NCBI GenBank assembly: GCA_022113835.1
Contig: JAILWY010000001.1
Coordinates: 5,890,001 to 5,954,000 of the forward strand
Direction: 5' to 3'
DNA from: Atopsyche davidsoni
Taxonomy: Eukaryota; Arthropoda; Insecta; Trichoptera; Hydrobiosidae
Length of the DNA stretch: 64,000 bases
The translations under genes and the position numbers were made by a program. The stretch's first letter is position 1. The number at the start of each line of letters is the position of its first letter. Under the pieces are notes generated by a model. It was not told where the DNA came from. It did no database searches and saw only the letters and a program-made list of their open reading frames with translations. This document shows, piece by piece, positions 40,101 to 50,379 of this stretch.

Positions 40101-41969
40101 TCCCGGACCAAATGTATATTGTCCTGAAAAGGCTGATAATGCTTTGCATGAAAGCTCTCCAGCATACACATTCAGACCTAAAGGTCAATCTGACAAACCT
40201 AATTCAAATCCTGGACCAAATGCATATGCACCAGAAAAAGCAGACAAAGTATTAGATGGTGCCCCAATGTACAGTTTTGGCATTAAAGGACCCGCTTTGA
40301 AGCCATTGGATACACCAGGACCCAACGCTTACAATCCTGAACATGCAGACATCATATTTGACTCTTCCCCTGCTTATACATTTAGAATTAAAGGGGAAAT
40401 GGAGAAACCTTTCGTAACACCAGCTCCAAATACATATTGTCCTGAAAAAGCTGACCATGGAACTTTGGATGGCACTCCTAAATATACTTTTGGAATAAAA
40501 AGTTTACCAGAGAAAGCATTTTTAACCCCAGGTGAGTTATTATTCTTCAATTAGATATAATCATTTCAATAAACTAATGATAAAACCTGCAACAAAAATA
40601 CTACTAAATAAACATATACTATTTACTTTCAGCACCGAATGTTTACAACATGCCTTCAGTTCTTAATACACCCTTGTACACAATTTCTGGAAGGCATAAG
40701 GTGCCCATTGATGAAAGAATTAAGGTACCAGGACCTGGAAACTATTCCCCAGAAAAGTTTGTTCTCACATTTTCACCAAAATACTCCTTTGGTATTAAAG
40801 TTCACACTGAAAAATATACGGACACCCCAGGTATGTGTTTATTTCTATAAGATTTAACACTTCAGATTCATTGATAACAATCATATTGACTTTTCAAAAG
40901 TAAATTCTGAAAATTTTCCCTAATCATAAATAATATCTTTTTCAAGGACCAAATGTTTACACAATGCCATCAGTACTTGATACTCCAATGTATACCATAT
41001 CCGGCAGACACAAGGTGCCAGTTGATGAGAGAACTAAAGTACCAGCACCTGGAACATATTCTCCAGAAAAGGTATAAATATTTTATCACAACCATTTCCA
41101 AATGATTTGGAGCTTATTATGTGTTTCATATTAAAATACAGAATCCCATATAAATATTCAGAATCCTTATATGAATTTTATAATTACAGGTTATTTTCGA
41201 CCCACATCCAGGACAGAGTTTCGGTATTCGGCATTCACCTTTTGTAAGCCAATTGAGACCTGATCAAACAGATACATTAATGATCCTTAAACCACAACCT
41301 GCAACACAAATTCAATTACCGACAAAAACTCAAGAAAATCACGACACTGTCTCTTTAAATGAAAATAATTCCACTATCGACAGAACACAGATAGTATCAC
41401 AAGAAAATCATAATGGTGATATTTGCCAGGCTGAAAACACAACACAGAATACTTCCCGAAAAACTATAATTACCAAGTCTGTAGAACCGATGGAAAGTCA
41501 GGTAGTTACCACTAAAACATTTGAAAGAGTGCCCCATCAAAGTACAATTACAAGAACATATGTTACTGAAGAAAAACCAACTCAACTTGTACGTACTCAA
41601 ACATTCACCACAGAGGATGTACCCAACCATGGACAAATCACTCGCACCCAAACAGTTTCATCAAATATGCAACCTGCGCAAAAACAAGTAACAAGTACTC
41701 AAACTCACACTTCAGTCGTCAATCCCAGTAACGGTGCTGTCACTCGGACTACTACTACTATGCATCCATCTCAAAGGCAAGTAGTCCATACAACATACAC
41801 CACTGAAGTACTTCCCACCCAAACTCATACAAGTCGAACGCAGACCACCACTCAACAGTCCCAGAAGGCTTCCAGAAGTCACCAGACGCAAGTTCAAGCC
41901 CAAACCAAAGTGCAAACACAGTCTCAAGGCCGCACGCATAGCACCAACTTAAAAATGATCTGTGCATAA
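28146..41969 (+). CDS. Giant SHIPPO-repeat (ODF3/CIMAP-like) protein
   Basis: Coding exons are 28146-28251, 28882-29010, 32377-32553, 34960-35201, 38182-40531, 40633-40830, 40947-41071 and 41190-41969; phases match at every junction, giving 1368 aa. The 5' UTR part of exon 1 begins at 28088 after an acceptor, so an upstream noncoding exon exists. The N-terminus (RRGPIAAESSSPGP) matches the start of outer-dense-fibre-3 family proteins. Some 30 copies of the SHIPPO motif PGPNxY follow, usually paired with a YSFG or YSFRPK segment, 22 of them in the 2350-bp fifth exon. Residues 1110-1368 are a Thr/Gln-rich tail with TRTQT-like repeats. ODF3/CIMAP proteins associate with flagellar and ciliary microtubules, so a sperm-tail role is likely. 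Family members are commonly around 250 aa, so this is greatly expanded. Exons 3-4 are extremely GC-rich, later exons AT-rich. A polyA signal lies at 42493. Confidence 0.9.
30696..32264 (+). repeat. Dispersed repeat R1, copy B (split by a hAT element)
   Basis: The left half (30696-30801) and right half (32158-32264) together align with R1 copy A at 5790-6045. The halves join cleanly once the inserted element and one target-site copy are removed. Copy B is more diverged and ends in poly-C and T-rich sequence. Confidence 0.65.
30810..32149. mobile_element. Non-autonomous hAT element, 1340 bp
   Basis: The ends are CATAGGTTCTCAAC (30810-30823) and GTTGAGAACCTCTG (32136-32149), 14-bp terminal inverted repeats with one mismatch. 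They are flanked by a perfect 8-bp duplication ATCTAGAA (30802-30809 and 32150-32157). Eight-base duplications and CA-starting ends of the GGTTCTCAAC type are characteristic of hAT transposons, including the Buster/ZBED-like branch. Subterminal GGGGGCG blocks occur at both ends. No transposase frame is present, so it depends on a source elsewhere. It lies in the sense-neutral intron 2 of the SHIPPO gene. Confidence 0.85.
32668..32882. repeat. Inverted repeat with about 60-bp arms
   Basis: The left arm (from about 32668, GCGGTGATAGCAAATTCGAG) is the inverted counterpart of the right arm ending at 32882 (CTCGAATTTGCTATCACCGC). Both arms include GCTTGTACCTATTGCGAAAA or its complement, and about 95 bases lie between them. 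The interior and right arm share about 110 bases with the inside of the hAT element (31650-31800), including GATTGGTGCAGT and GATTTTTCGCAA. It is probably a small transposon derivative in SHIPPO intron 3. Confidence 0.75.
34155..34290 (+). repeat. Short direct duplication and GT microsatellite nearby
   Basis: Two adjacent units contain GTAGTGAAATATGT, then a TCAATCT block, AAAACAGAT and poly-T (about 34157-34213 and 34231-34289). A (GT)n tract follows at 34320-34340. No function is evident. Confidence 0.5.
34780..34920 (+). repeat. Foldback element FB, copy 2, abutting a splice acceptor
   Basis: It starts TATTTTTGACAGAGAACACT and contains GAGTGATTTTTCCACGTG, later answered by CACGTGGAAAAATCACTC, with GGTTGGCGAAACCGGTCA between. 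The left inner arm is partly deleted compared with copy 1, so the hairpin has a shorter stem. Its right end lies only about 40 bases before the acceptor of SHIPPO exon 4 (34958-34959), so the hairpin falls where branch-point and polypyrimidine signals would be expected. Confidence 0.75.
35677..36021. mobile_element. MITE with Tc1/pogo-like ends, about 345 bp
   Basis: The left end CAGTAATACCCCGCTTTACG has an inverted partner at the right end (CATAAAGCGGGCTAGTACTG). A TA precedes the left end, but the right flank reads TGTA, so the target duplication is imperfect. CAGT-starting ends with this pattern recall Tigger/pogo-type elements. No coding capacity. Confidence 0.5.
36095..36721. repeat. Pair of about 75-bp direct repeats flanking a MITE
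   Basis: The sequence GAGCCAGTTTTCATGG through GTAGTG, CGGATCCTTC and AGTTTTATATT at 36095-36167 recurs at 36645-36721 with a few changes. A pogo-like MITE lies between the two copies. Confidence 0.65.
36214..36548. mobile_element. pogo/Tigger-like MITE, 335 bp
   Basis: The ends are CAGTAGAATTTCGATAGC on the left and, inverted, CAGTGGGATCTCGATAAA on the right, and both are flanked by TA (36212-36213 and 36549-36550). TA target duplication and CAGT ends fit the Tc1/mariner-pogo group. It has no transposase frame. Confidence 0.65.
39091..39894 (+). repeat. Four tandem 201-bp coding units in SHIPPO exon 5
   Basis: Units start at 39091, 39292, 39493 and 39694. Each encodes 67 aa containing two SHIPPO motifs (PGPNAYS and PGPNAYDP) and the segment LLLEDSPRYSFGMKGPDGKP. 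Units 2-4 differ by only a few bases, unit 1 by more, so the array grew recently by duplication of a two-repeat unit. The period is a multiple of three and the frame is kept. Upstream (38700-39090) an older, more diverged pair of similar two-motif units is visible. Confidence 0.95.
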
Positions 41970-42793
41970 ATAACAATTCCATTGTTTCTTCATGAGGGTG
42001 AAAACCTTTAGATTTACGAACGAACACTTACTAATCTTGCCAAATAAGGTCTTTAAAAAATATATCTATTGCTTCCTATTCTAATATTAAGAAATATTTT
42101 AAGATATTTTAGTTTATGTATATAAAAGTGACATTCATGATATGAATAACATCAAAGTAAAAATATTTCTCAATTACTTATTGCTTACAAATTATACATC
42201 TGACTCATTAATATAATTATATTCCTTTTTTATTAACTATTTATAACTCAACTAACATAATTCGAATATTTATATAAATCATCATAATGAATTTTCACCA
42301 AATGACATGATGTTAGCGTAAAGACATAGTAAGGCAAGAAATGTACTAGTTGGTATATTGAATTTATATCTTCCAGTAAATTTATCATCAATTATTATAT
42401 TCTCCATGTTAATATAGATTGTTCCAATCTATTGTTGTCTAATTATTGTAAGAAATTTTATAAACATATACATTAAGAATATTTTGTTACTAATAAAAGC
42501 TTTGAAACAAATCAAATATTTATTATTTTCGCATCATGAAGTTGAAGTAACATTTATATGTAATAATTTTTTTTGTTAGTTTCATGAAATCCTTACCACA
42601 AAAAACATAATTACAAATTACAAGATTAACCAATGATATTTATTGTACCTTGTCACTTCAGAACATTACAAGTATTCACTCTAGTGAAATGATAATTTAA
42701 ATCTCAGATTTGATAAGTAAAAAATATATAATTGCAATGATAGTTTAAATATAATTTTTCACTTAAGGCCTTGTGTCTTTTAATATATTAGAT

Positions 42794-43070
42794 TCACAAA
42801 TCTGCTGCTTTTTTAAAGGTACTTGCTAAATATATTGAATAAAATGCATTATAATTCAGTAATAAGCACAATTGGTTCTACATCAGCTTTACCCAGGTTT
42901 ACAATTTTACTCAACAATAAATATCTGATAAGTTTGAATGAATAAAAAATAAAAAAAACCTTACCTTGTTTCTTTGTATACAACAAAGAGTATGCTGCAG
43001 ATGCAACTAGCTGAACACGGTGGAAATTATTTATCATCACTTCAAACTGCTTTATAAACTTCTCATTCAT
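42794..43070 (-). CDS. Candidate two-exon 45-aa microprotein gene
   Basis: On the minus strand exon 1 (43070-42965) opens MNEKFIKQFEVMINNFHRVQ and exon 2 (42825-42794) closes STFKKAADL then TGA. The 139-bp intron has a strong donor (CAAG then GTAAGG) and an acceptor TATATTTAG, and the join is in phase (G plus CA makes Ala). An in-frame stop lies upstream of the ATG, and a polyA signal (AATAAA in the minus sense) follows at about 42640. It is convergent with the SHIPPO gene. Residues 19-31 form a small hydrophobic or amphipathic segment (VQLVASAAYSLLY). I do not recognise the family. Without splicing, the exon 1 frame runs to 42849 (73 aa). Confidence 0.4.
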
Positions 43071-43959
43071 ATTATATGAGCACTACCAACAAATATATAC
43101 CACTGAGAAATGAATCGAAAGGAACTGATTACAAATTGAGCGAAGCACAACAAAGTCATCAATAAGAGGGTAAATATGCACTTATCTTCAACAATGTACT
43201 GACATTACTGATTATGCATTGATTCTGTAGGTTCTGTAGTTTAGTTTATAATACAGTTTCTCCGTCTATGATTAAATCAATATCAAGTAAATATATGTTT
43301 TATATACATATATAATGTATGGTAACAAGAAGATCAAGAAAGTTGTACCTTAATGATATTATGGACAAAAAAGTTGGACTAGTTAAGAACAAATGGCATA
43401 AATCGCCTGTCCAAAATAGACAAAAACTATTTTAGTAGACTTACTATAATATTTACTATTTGATACACTTATAAGATAGTGTATAAAAAATTCTAATAAA
43501 TCTTATTGGAAAAATATATTTTGTTTTGAGTATGTAGGCAAATTTTTATTTTATTCTATTTATTGCTAATTGCAGTGCCTCGCAGGCTCTCGAATTCTGA
43601 GCCGGCCTGAACTAAAGTGGAAGTTGTTCATTCTTACTAGTAAGCAATGCTGCAGTATTGTAACAAAACGTTTGGAAGTATTGGTAACTTATCTGTTACT
43701 GATTGGTCAATTTATTTCCCGCGAAAGATGCGACCAAAGAAATTAAAAAATATTATTACAGTACATACTTGAAATGTTTAAAAAGACTTTTTTCATGTTA
43801 GACCGATTAGATTATTTATATTGTATTACTGCTATTGATACTTATTTGCAAGTTTATTGTTATATTTCATAATATTTATGCTTGCAGAAAAATCAAACGT
43901 TTTTATATCCGTTTGTGTCTCTTGCACGTATTAGTGAAGAGGGGAAGTAATTACAATCG

Positions 43960-44115
43960 TTTTAGGGTTATGCTTATAATATGACATGTGGCTACCCTTT
44001 GATCATGCTCGCAGTTTGTGGGGCTTACAATGTGTGGCTTAGGTTGTAGCGTACATGGATTTCTTTATTTTCGTTATTGAGTTTGAGTAGAAAAAAATAT
44101 GTGTAAAAAACCTTT
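43960..44115 (+). repeat. Dispersed repeat R2, copy B
   Basis: The partner of 15415-15565: GGTTATGCTTATAATATG, GTGGCTACCCTTTG, GGATTTCTTTATTTT and TATGTGTAAAA appear in the same order as in copy A. It ends about 150 bases before the probable calnexin transcription start. Confidence 0.5.
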
Positions 44116-44249
44116 GAAAAATAAGTAAGGATTAAATAAAAACTATAAATATTTAAGAGATATAACAAAACAAACAACAGGGAAACTAAGTGAATTTACC
44201 GAGATATTGTATTTGGTGAAAGGGCGTCGTTTGAAAAGTATATATTTTG

Positions 44250-44346
44250 TGAAGTGGCAACACTGCTAGTGACAACTGTTTGTTGATGATTGGATGAAAT
44301 TTTTGATCGGTTGAAAAAAGTCAGGAAGCCGTTTTCGGGTGTAGAG
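44250..44346 (+). promoter_or_regulatory. Calnexin promoter region and 5' UTR exon end
   Basis: AGTGGCAACACTGCTAG at 44255 resembles the insect core-promoter element that in Drosophila reads YGGTCACACTR. The segment after it ends at 44346 in a strong donor (GTAGAG then GTACGA). The next acceptor is directly in front of the calnexin start codon at 45391, so a noncoding first exon and a 1.04-kb intron are inferred. Confidence 0.5.
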
Positions 44347-45390
44347 GTACGATAATTTTGTCATTTCATGTTCTCAATATTTAATAACCTGCATACTCAC
44401 TTATATATTTTTTAATTATACATTTTACTCACGATATTAATATTTTTTTTATCATGTGATTATCTTATATAAAATTGTAATTTCTTTCTTTTAACATGAG
44501 ACCGCAATGAAAATGAAGTAGTTCTGATTGCACCAATAAATCTATTTATCTTTATGCCGTATCCTGCCTGTCGTGGTCAAATCAATATTTATCGTTGGTA
44601 ATTGAATAGCGGCATGTTTTCAGTCTACTAATTTGATTAAAGAATTAGGTACGTGAAACGTGAGAACGGGAAGTACGTTTCATTTATAATTCATTTGTTT
44701 CATCACTTAAAAGATGTACCTCTTGTGATAATACAATTTTCTACTTGTATCACTCAAATTCCATGTTTTATTTCTGTTATTAGCTACGAAGTTATAAAAA
44801 CAGTGATTTTGCAAATATTTCAATTCTAACCTAAATTTCTTTTAAAATATCTTAGTTCAGTTTTTTTCGGACTATTGAATAATTATTTTGGTATGTATGC
44901 ACAAACTTGTTGACTTTGTCTAAAACTAGCCAGTTCTCACAATATTTGTTTTTTTATTTTTTTTTGTGCAGTGACTACAAAATTTGTTGCCACCTTCTAG
45001 GTACAAAGGGACACATGTATCCTAAAATTTAATGTATTGTATGTAATCAATGTTCAATGTCCAAACGCTCTTTAATCACTTTGTCTCTAAATGCACGTTA
45101 GGCTTTACCTCTTGGCCTACTAATGAAATTTATTCTTATTTTACAAAAATTTATGGTATATTGTATATTTTATATAAAATATACCATATATATGGTATAT
45201 TTTATAGTCCGTAACAAATTAATTATCAGATTTGTTAGATTATTAGGTAGATCCATGCAGAATTGTGTGTATAGGTCTGTGACTGTGAAAGTACCAAGTT
45301 GGTATTATGTCTATTGAGTGCATGTTGACTTAATAAGAATTTTTTTTTTAGTTAAATTGAGGTAATATAAAATAAATGTTTTTTTTACAG

Positions 45391-48300
45391 ATGAAGTCCA
45401 GTCACCTTTTGTTGTTGGGCTTGTATGGCCTTTTTATATGGACGACACTAGATTCACCATCTGTACTGGCTCAGTCTGAAGATGATGATGATTTTGATGA
45501 CGGTGTTGTAACAGAGGTGTGTATATGATAATTAACCAGTTGACTGCCTTCAAAAACAGCTTTTTCAATATTTAATGTAAATTTTTTAACAAATAAAAAT
45601 GTGGTCTCGTCGCTATTATCATCCACTCAGTGAGATAATTTCTGCACTTAACAAAAATCAACTTATTTAAAATGACTTTCTTATAATTGTAAAGTTTCTT
45701 GGAATAAATTGTAAACTTATTGACTCTTGACCAAGAGTTTTCTGGTTCTATCCAGATAGAAATTCATTTAAGGTGATAAATTTACCATCATCTGCATTAT
45801 GTGAAAAAACAATTATTCTTTGCAAATAGTACTAACTTCTTTTTTGTACAAATTGAACCGATTGAATGTTCTCAATGTTTAAAACCACTTTTACCTACAT
45901 AGTACTTTGAAGATGAACATAAAAAATATATTTTTCCCTAGTTTTCCAAATTACTTCAAGTCAACTGCTGTAATATATTATATACAACTTTTATTAAATT
46001 TATGCCTAAATAAAAACTAATGAAGTATAGGAAATTAATTTTTATTGGCAAAACTCATTTTTGTTGGTCTATTTATTATAATTTACAGATTATAATGTAT
46101 TGTATAAAATTATTTTTATTTAGGAAGTAGAAAGTTCAGACAATGAAGCCATAGATTATACAAGCCCCGTCGCCAGTCCTTCTAAGTATTACTTTGCTGA
46201 GCACTTTGATGACCCTGATAAGTTCAAGCAAAAGTGGATTCTATCGCAAGCCAAGAAAGATGGAGCTGATGAACAAATTGCCAAGTATGATGGAGAGTGG
46301 CAGGTAATCCTATTATCTGCTTATTATTTTTGCTGAATGTCATTCACTAACCATAATAAAAAAAACTAGACTCAACCCACAGATGAATCGAAAGGCCTCA
46401 CTCCTTGAATATTTGTCATTACAGTTTTCCTGCTCAATATTCATCTATTTGTGAGTTAATTAATTTGCTTGGGTCTACTAAATTATTAAGTTGTAATATA
46501 ATCACTTTTAACTATGGATCAAAAAATAATTGCTTCGATTGACTTATGAATTTTCATAAATAGAAAATTGTTATTATATTTTTAAAAAATTAAGAAACCT
46601 AAATAATACACTGGTCTCCTGGTTTAAGGCCTATTTTAGGCCAATCTCTGTCCATTAGTTAATTTCCCCAATTTTAATTAGAGCTATTTTAGGTTTAAAA
46701 CTGTGTAGGTTTTCAAGTAAACAAGTCTTGAACCACAAAAAAATAGTAATGACTCAACTTCCTATTAAATTTTACTATGTCATGGTAAAAGAATTTACTA
46801 CTCATAACAATACTTTACTTTTAAAATAATTATTGTCTTTAACAATTAAAGTTTTGTAACTCTTACAGTTTATTTGATTTTTATGATTTAAGTAATATAT
46901 ATTATAATTATTTATTTATAATTTTTTCTAAAACATTACTTTAGGTGGAGGCTCCTCAGCGACCAATTTTAAAGGGTGATTTAGGATTAGTACTCAAATC
47001 CAAAGTAAAGCATGCTGCCATTGCTGCTAGACTCAACAGGCCATTTGTGTTTGTCGACAAACCATTCATAGTACAATATGAAGTTACCATGCAGGTATGT
47101 GCTACAACACTATGTCTATTAGGAATTCTTGCTATGGACGTAGTTACTTAATTTTGTTTATATTGCAGGAGGGACAGGAATGTGGCGGTGCTTACATTAA
47201 ACTGTTGTCATCAGGAAAGGAGTCTACAGATCTTAAACAATTCCAAGACAAGACTCCATACTCCATTATGTTTGGCCCGGATAAGTGTGGAAACGATCAC
47301 AAACTCCACTTCATATTTAGACACAAAAACCCAAAGAACGGAACTTTTGAAGAGAAACATTGCAAAAAGCCTAAGTATATTTATGCATAAACCTCTAATT
47401 TATTCTAAATTGGAAAACTTTAAATTATACTTACATAATTATTAAAAATTATGATAATATTATTTTAGTGACCGATTAGAAGAACCTTTCAAAGATAAGA
47501 GACCCCATCTCTATACACTCATGCTAAGACCTGACAACACATTCTCAGTCTTATTGGATCATAAGGAAGTTAATAGTGGTTCGCTTCTTGATGATTTTAC
47601 TCCTGCTGTAAATCCCCCAGAAGAAATTGACGATCCTGATGATATCAAACCTGCCAACTGGGATGATAGGGAAAGGGTATGCTTTTTATTTCAATTTGTT
47701 TTTATCAACAATATATCAGTTTTTATCTAATATATTATTTATATCTATTTCTAGGTTGCTGACCCTGCTGCTTCAAAGCCTGAGGACTGGGACGATACAG
47801 CTCCTCCGCAGATCCCTGACCCTCAAGCTGTGAAGCCCGATGGCTGGTTGGATGATGAACTAGAAATGATTCCTGGCAAGCTTTTTATAACAATAATCAT
47901 ACAAATTCATAACATTTACTACAATAATGTATGTTGTTCTGAAATGATGTATTTGTTGTAAATTAGATCCCACTGGAGAGAAGCCTGAAGACTGGGACGT
48001 GGAAATGGACGGAGAGTGGGAAGCTCCGCTTGTGGAGAACCCTAAGTGTGCCGCTGCTCCAGGGTGCGGGCGGTGGAGCGCTCCTCTTATTACTAACTCT
48101 AACTACAAGGTATTATTTATTTCATACTATGTTTCTAGATCAATGTTTTGCTTATATTTTGGTTGTAATGCTGCATTTTCTTAATTTATTCCTAGGGTGT
48201 GTGGAAGGCACCGCTTATTCCTAATCCTCAATACCAAGGAAAATGGGCACCAAGAAAAATTAAGAACCCATATTTCTTCAAAGATGACCATCCTTATAGA

Positions 48301-50379
48301 ATGACTAGCATTGTAAGTATGGTGATTATTATTGTAGAACATGTTTTTACACATATATGATTGAATTAAAGATTAAAGAGTCTGTTTTCAGGCTGCTGTG
48401 GGTATCGAACTGTGGTCCATGTCTCCAGCACTCTTGTTTGATAATATTGTGATAACTGATGATGTGGATGCCGCTCTTGCATGGTCACAGCAGACGTTTG
48501 ATCTCAAAGTCAACAAACTGGATAGAGATTCAGTAAGATAAACTTCATTTTTTTTATTTAATGCAATAACAATATAATTAATTTTATTAGATTTCAACGA
48601 CTCCATAGAATTATTTTGTATTTTACTCTTGTTATGTATAGGTTTCACAATGGGGTCGAATAATGAAAGCTCTCAATTACAAGCCTGGTTGGTGGGCACT
48701 TTATTTTGTTTATTGTTCCATACCGGTTACAATTTATGTATGGTACTTATGGAAACGAGTCAAAGAGGTTACATGAACCAAATCAAAACTATGTGGCCCT
48801 GTATAGTTGTTACAAAATTGAAAATATCTTTTATTAGAATTATTTTACTATCAAGGTTTAATACTTAGGTTGAAAATACCTAGAAGTAATATATCACCTT
48901 TTATCCCTGTTGATTTATTACCACTATAGTAAGCACATCATCTAGATTGCGTTCCTTATTTATTGATTTACAATGTACCCTGAATTTGTGTAGTTTTCCA
49001 TTTGATATAATCGTAAACATAATGATGTACTATGAATCATTGGTCTTCTCCCTGTAGGATAGTGTTTGGGGTTGGCTAGTTAAAACCACAGACCAAAATC
49101 CATGGCTTTGGGCTGTATATGTCCTAGTTATTGCACTGCTTACCGGACTGTTCATCTTCATGTGCTGTGTATCATCAACTCCGGTAATTATACTATGTAG
49201 TAAATTATATCTTATAAAATATATGAATAAATCCACAACAGTGTGTTTTCAGATTTTAAAGTAAGCTTTTAAATAATATTTTGCAATTGAATAGATTGAT
49301 ATTCAACAAAAAATATGAATTCTCAAATGCCTAGGAGATAACAATAATTTTTGTTTATGAGCACTTTCAAGTGTCTCTTCAGACAGAAAGCCAAAAGCGC
49401 TCACAAATAATAATTATCACAATCTCTTTTGCTCAAGCCATTTTGTTATTCATATGTTGAAGTATTATAAATAATTAAAATGTAAATTTGCTGATTGTTT
49501 TTACTGTTAAAATGTAGCAGTTAATATGTGCACATAAAAATTAGTTGAAGTTAAATATTTTCAATAAATTTAGGGGTCATTTTAATAAAGGCAATATTTG
49601 AAATTGACTTAATTTAATAAATAAAATATCTTTGAAGTCAGGTGATGTACCTAGACTTGAATAGCCTGTGGAGGCTTCACCCCCTAAATATGGAGTGATA
49701 CAGATATCTAAATATGTATCTGTTCAAGTCATTGTAACAAATACAAGATATTCAGTCAAAATCATACTTTATAATGTGCTTTAGGAAAAAGACGAATTAG
49801 AAAAGGAAGCGGAAGCGAAAAAGACTGATGAAGTGACTGAGGACCAACCCCAAGGAGAAGAAGAAGAAGAATCTAGTCCAGAAAACGAAGAGAATTCCCA
49901 AGATGAAGAAGAGGAAGAAGACTCACAATCCAACACAAAGCAGAACCTTGATGAACCATTACCAGAAGAACAGGTATGTGCTGTTATCATTTCCAATATT
50001 TATTACAAATTATTAACAAACATCTTATTAAGAAATTCAATATTTTTGACAGAGAGTACTTGGTGGAATTCCATTTTAATATTTTGAATAAAAATACTTT
50101 CCACATTTTTGTTTTTATTAGTGACCGGTTTCGCCTGTTTGATAATGCCAACGTGAAAGGTTGGCGAAACCGGTCACTAATAAAAACAAAAATGTGGAAA
50201 ATCACTCAAGTATTTTTATTCAAAATATTAAACATCTTATTAAAAAATTTAAACCTAATTCTTGTCTGCCATATATATTTAAAACAATTTAATGATGTAT
50301 TTAGGCCAAGAGCTCTGATGACCCTGATGCAGCAGCAGCAGGAGACATGCCCCGCAAGAGGAAGCCCCGCAAGGAGTGA
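45391..50379 (+). CDS. Cnx: Calnexin
   Basis: Membrane-bound lectin chaperone of the endoplasmic reticulum that binds monoglucosylated glycoproteins. Exons: 45391-45516, 46124-46303, 46945-47094, 47169-47374, 47469-47676, 47755-47875, 47967-48109, 48196-48312, 48392-48532, one of two anchor exons (48642-48767 or 49058-49183), 49785-49973 and 50305-50379. With one anchor exon the product is 593 aa, the usual size. Seen: a signal peptide ([17 protein letters not shown]); the lectin-domain segment with CGGAYIKLL and [14 protein letters not shown] (Cys 157 and 192); a P-domain of four motif-1 units (such as KPEDWDD) and four motif-2 units (such as [13 protein letters not shown]), which distinguishes calnexin from calreticulin (3+3); a membrane segment; a Glu-rich cytosolic tail; and the basic ER-retention end RKRKPRKE. 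The intron after 47875 starts with GC. PolyA signals occur at 50660 and about 50934. Confidence 0.96.
48642..49183 (+). other. Cnx: Two alternative calnexin membrane-anchor exons
   Basis: Exon 10a (48642-48767) and exon 10b (49058-49183) are both exactly 126 bp, both phase 0 at each end, and encode 42 residues that align without gaps: xSxWGxxxKxxxxxPxxWAxY is shared, then a hydrophobic stretch. Exon 10a ends [11 protein letters not shown] and exon 10b ends [11 protein letters not shown]. Either one fits between exon 9 and the acidic tail. Using both would give two membrane passes and put the tail on the wrong side, so mutually exclusive splicing is the natural reading. The 10a donor (GAG then GTTACA) is weak, the 10b donor (GTAATT) better. 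Confidence 0.8.
50041..50240 (+). repeat. Foldback element FB, copy 3, in calnexin's last intron
   Basis: It starts TATTTTTGACAGAGAGTACT and forms a long hairpin: a left arm from about 50078 (AATATTTTGAATAAAAATAC) to 50135 (GACCGGTTTCGCC) and a right arm 50163-50229. The GAGTGATTT part of the outer arm is missing on the left. The loop contains GATAATGCCAACGTGAAAGG, nearly the same as in copy 1. It lies between the acidic-tail exon and the last exon of calnexin. Confidence 0.85.

Noticed and set aside
38322..40458. Several minus-strand ORFs of 60-126 aa
   Set aside because: They are antisense shadows repeating with the SHIPPO units and use the same 201-bp period.
45140..45210. AT palindrome in calnexin intron 1
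   Set aside because: It is low-complexity TATA-rich sequence with no flanking duplication, so no element was called.
48629..48868. 79-aa ORF starting [11 protein letters not shown]
   Set aside because: It is out of frame with calnexin and overlaps exon 10a, whose frame aligns to the anchor segment.
48642..49183. One calnexin with two membrane passes
   Set aside because: The length would exceed the family and the acidic tail with its ER-retention end would face the lumen; mutually exclusive use fits better, though dual inclusion cannot be excluded without RNA data.
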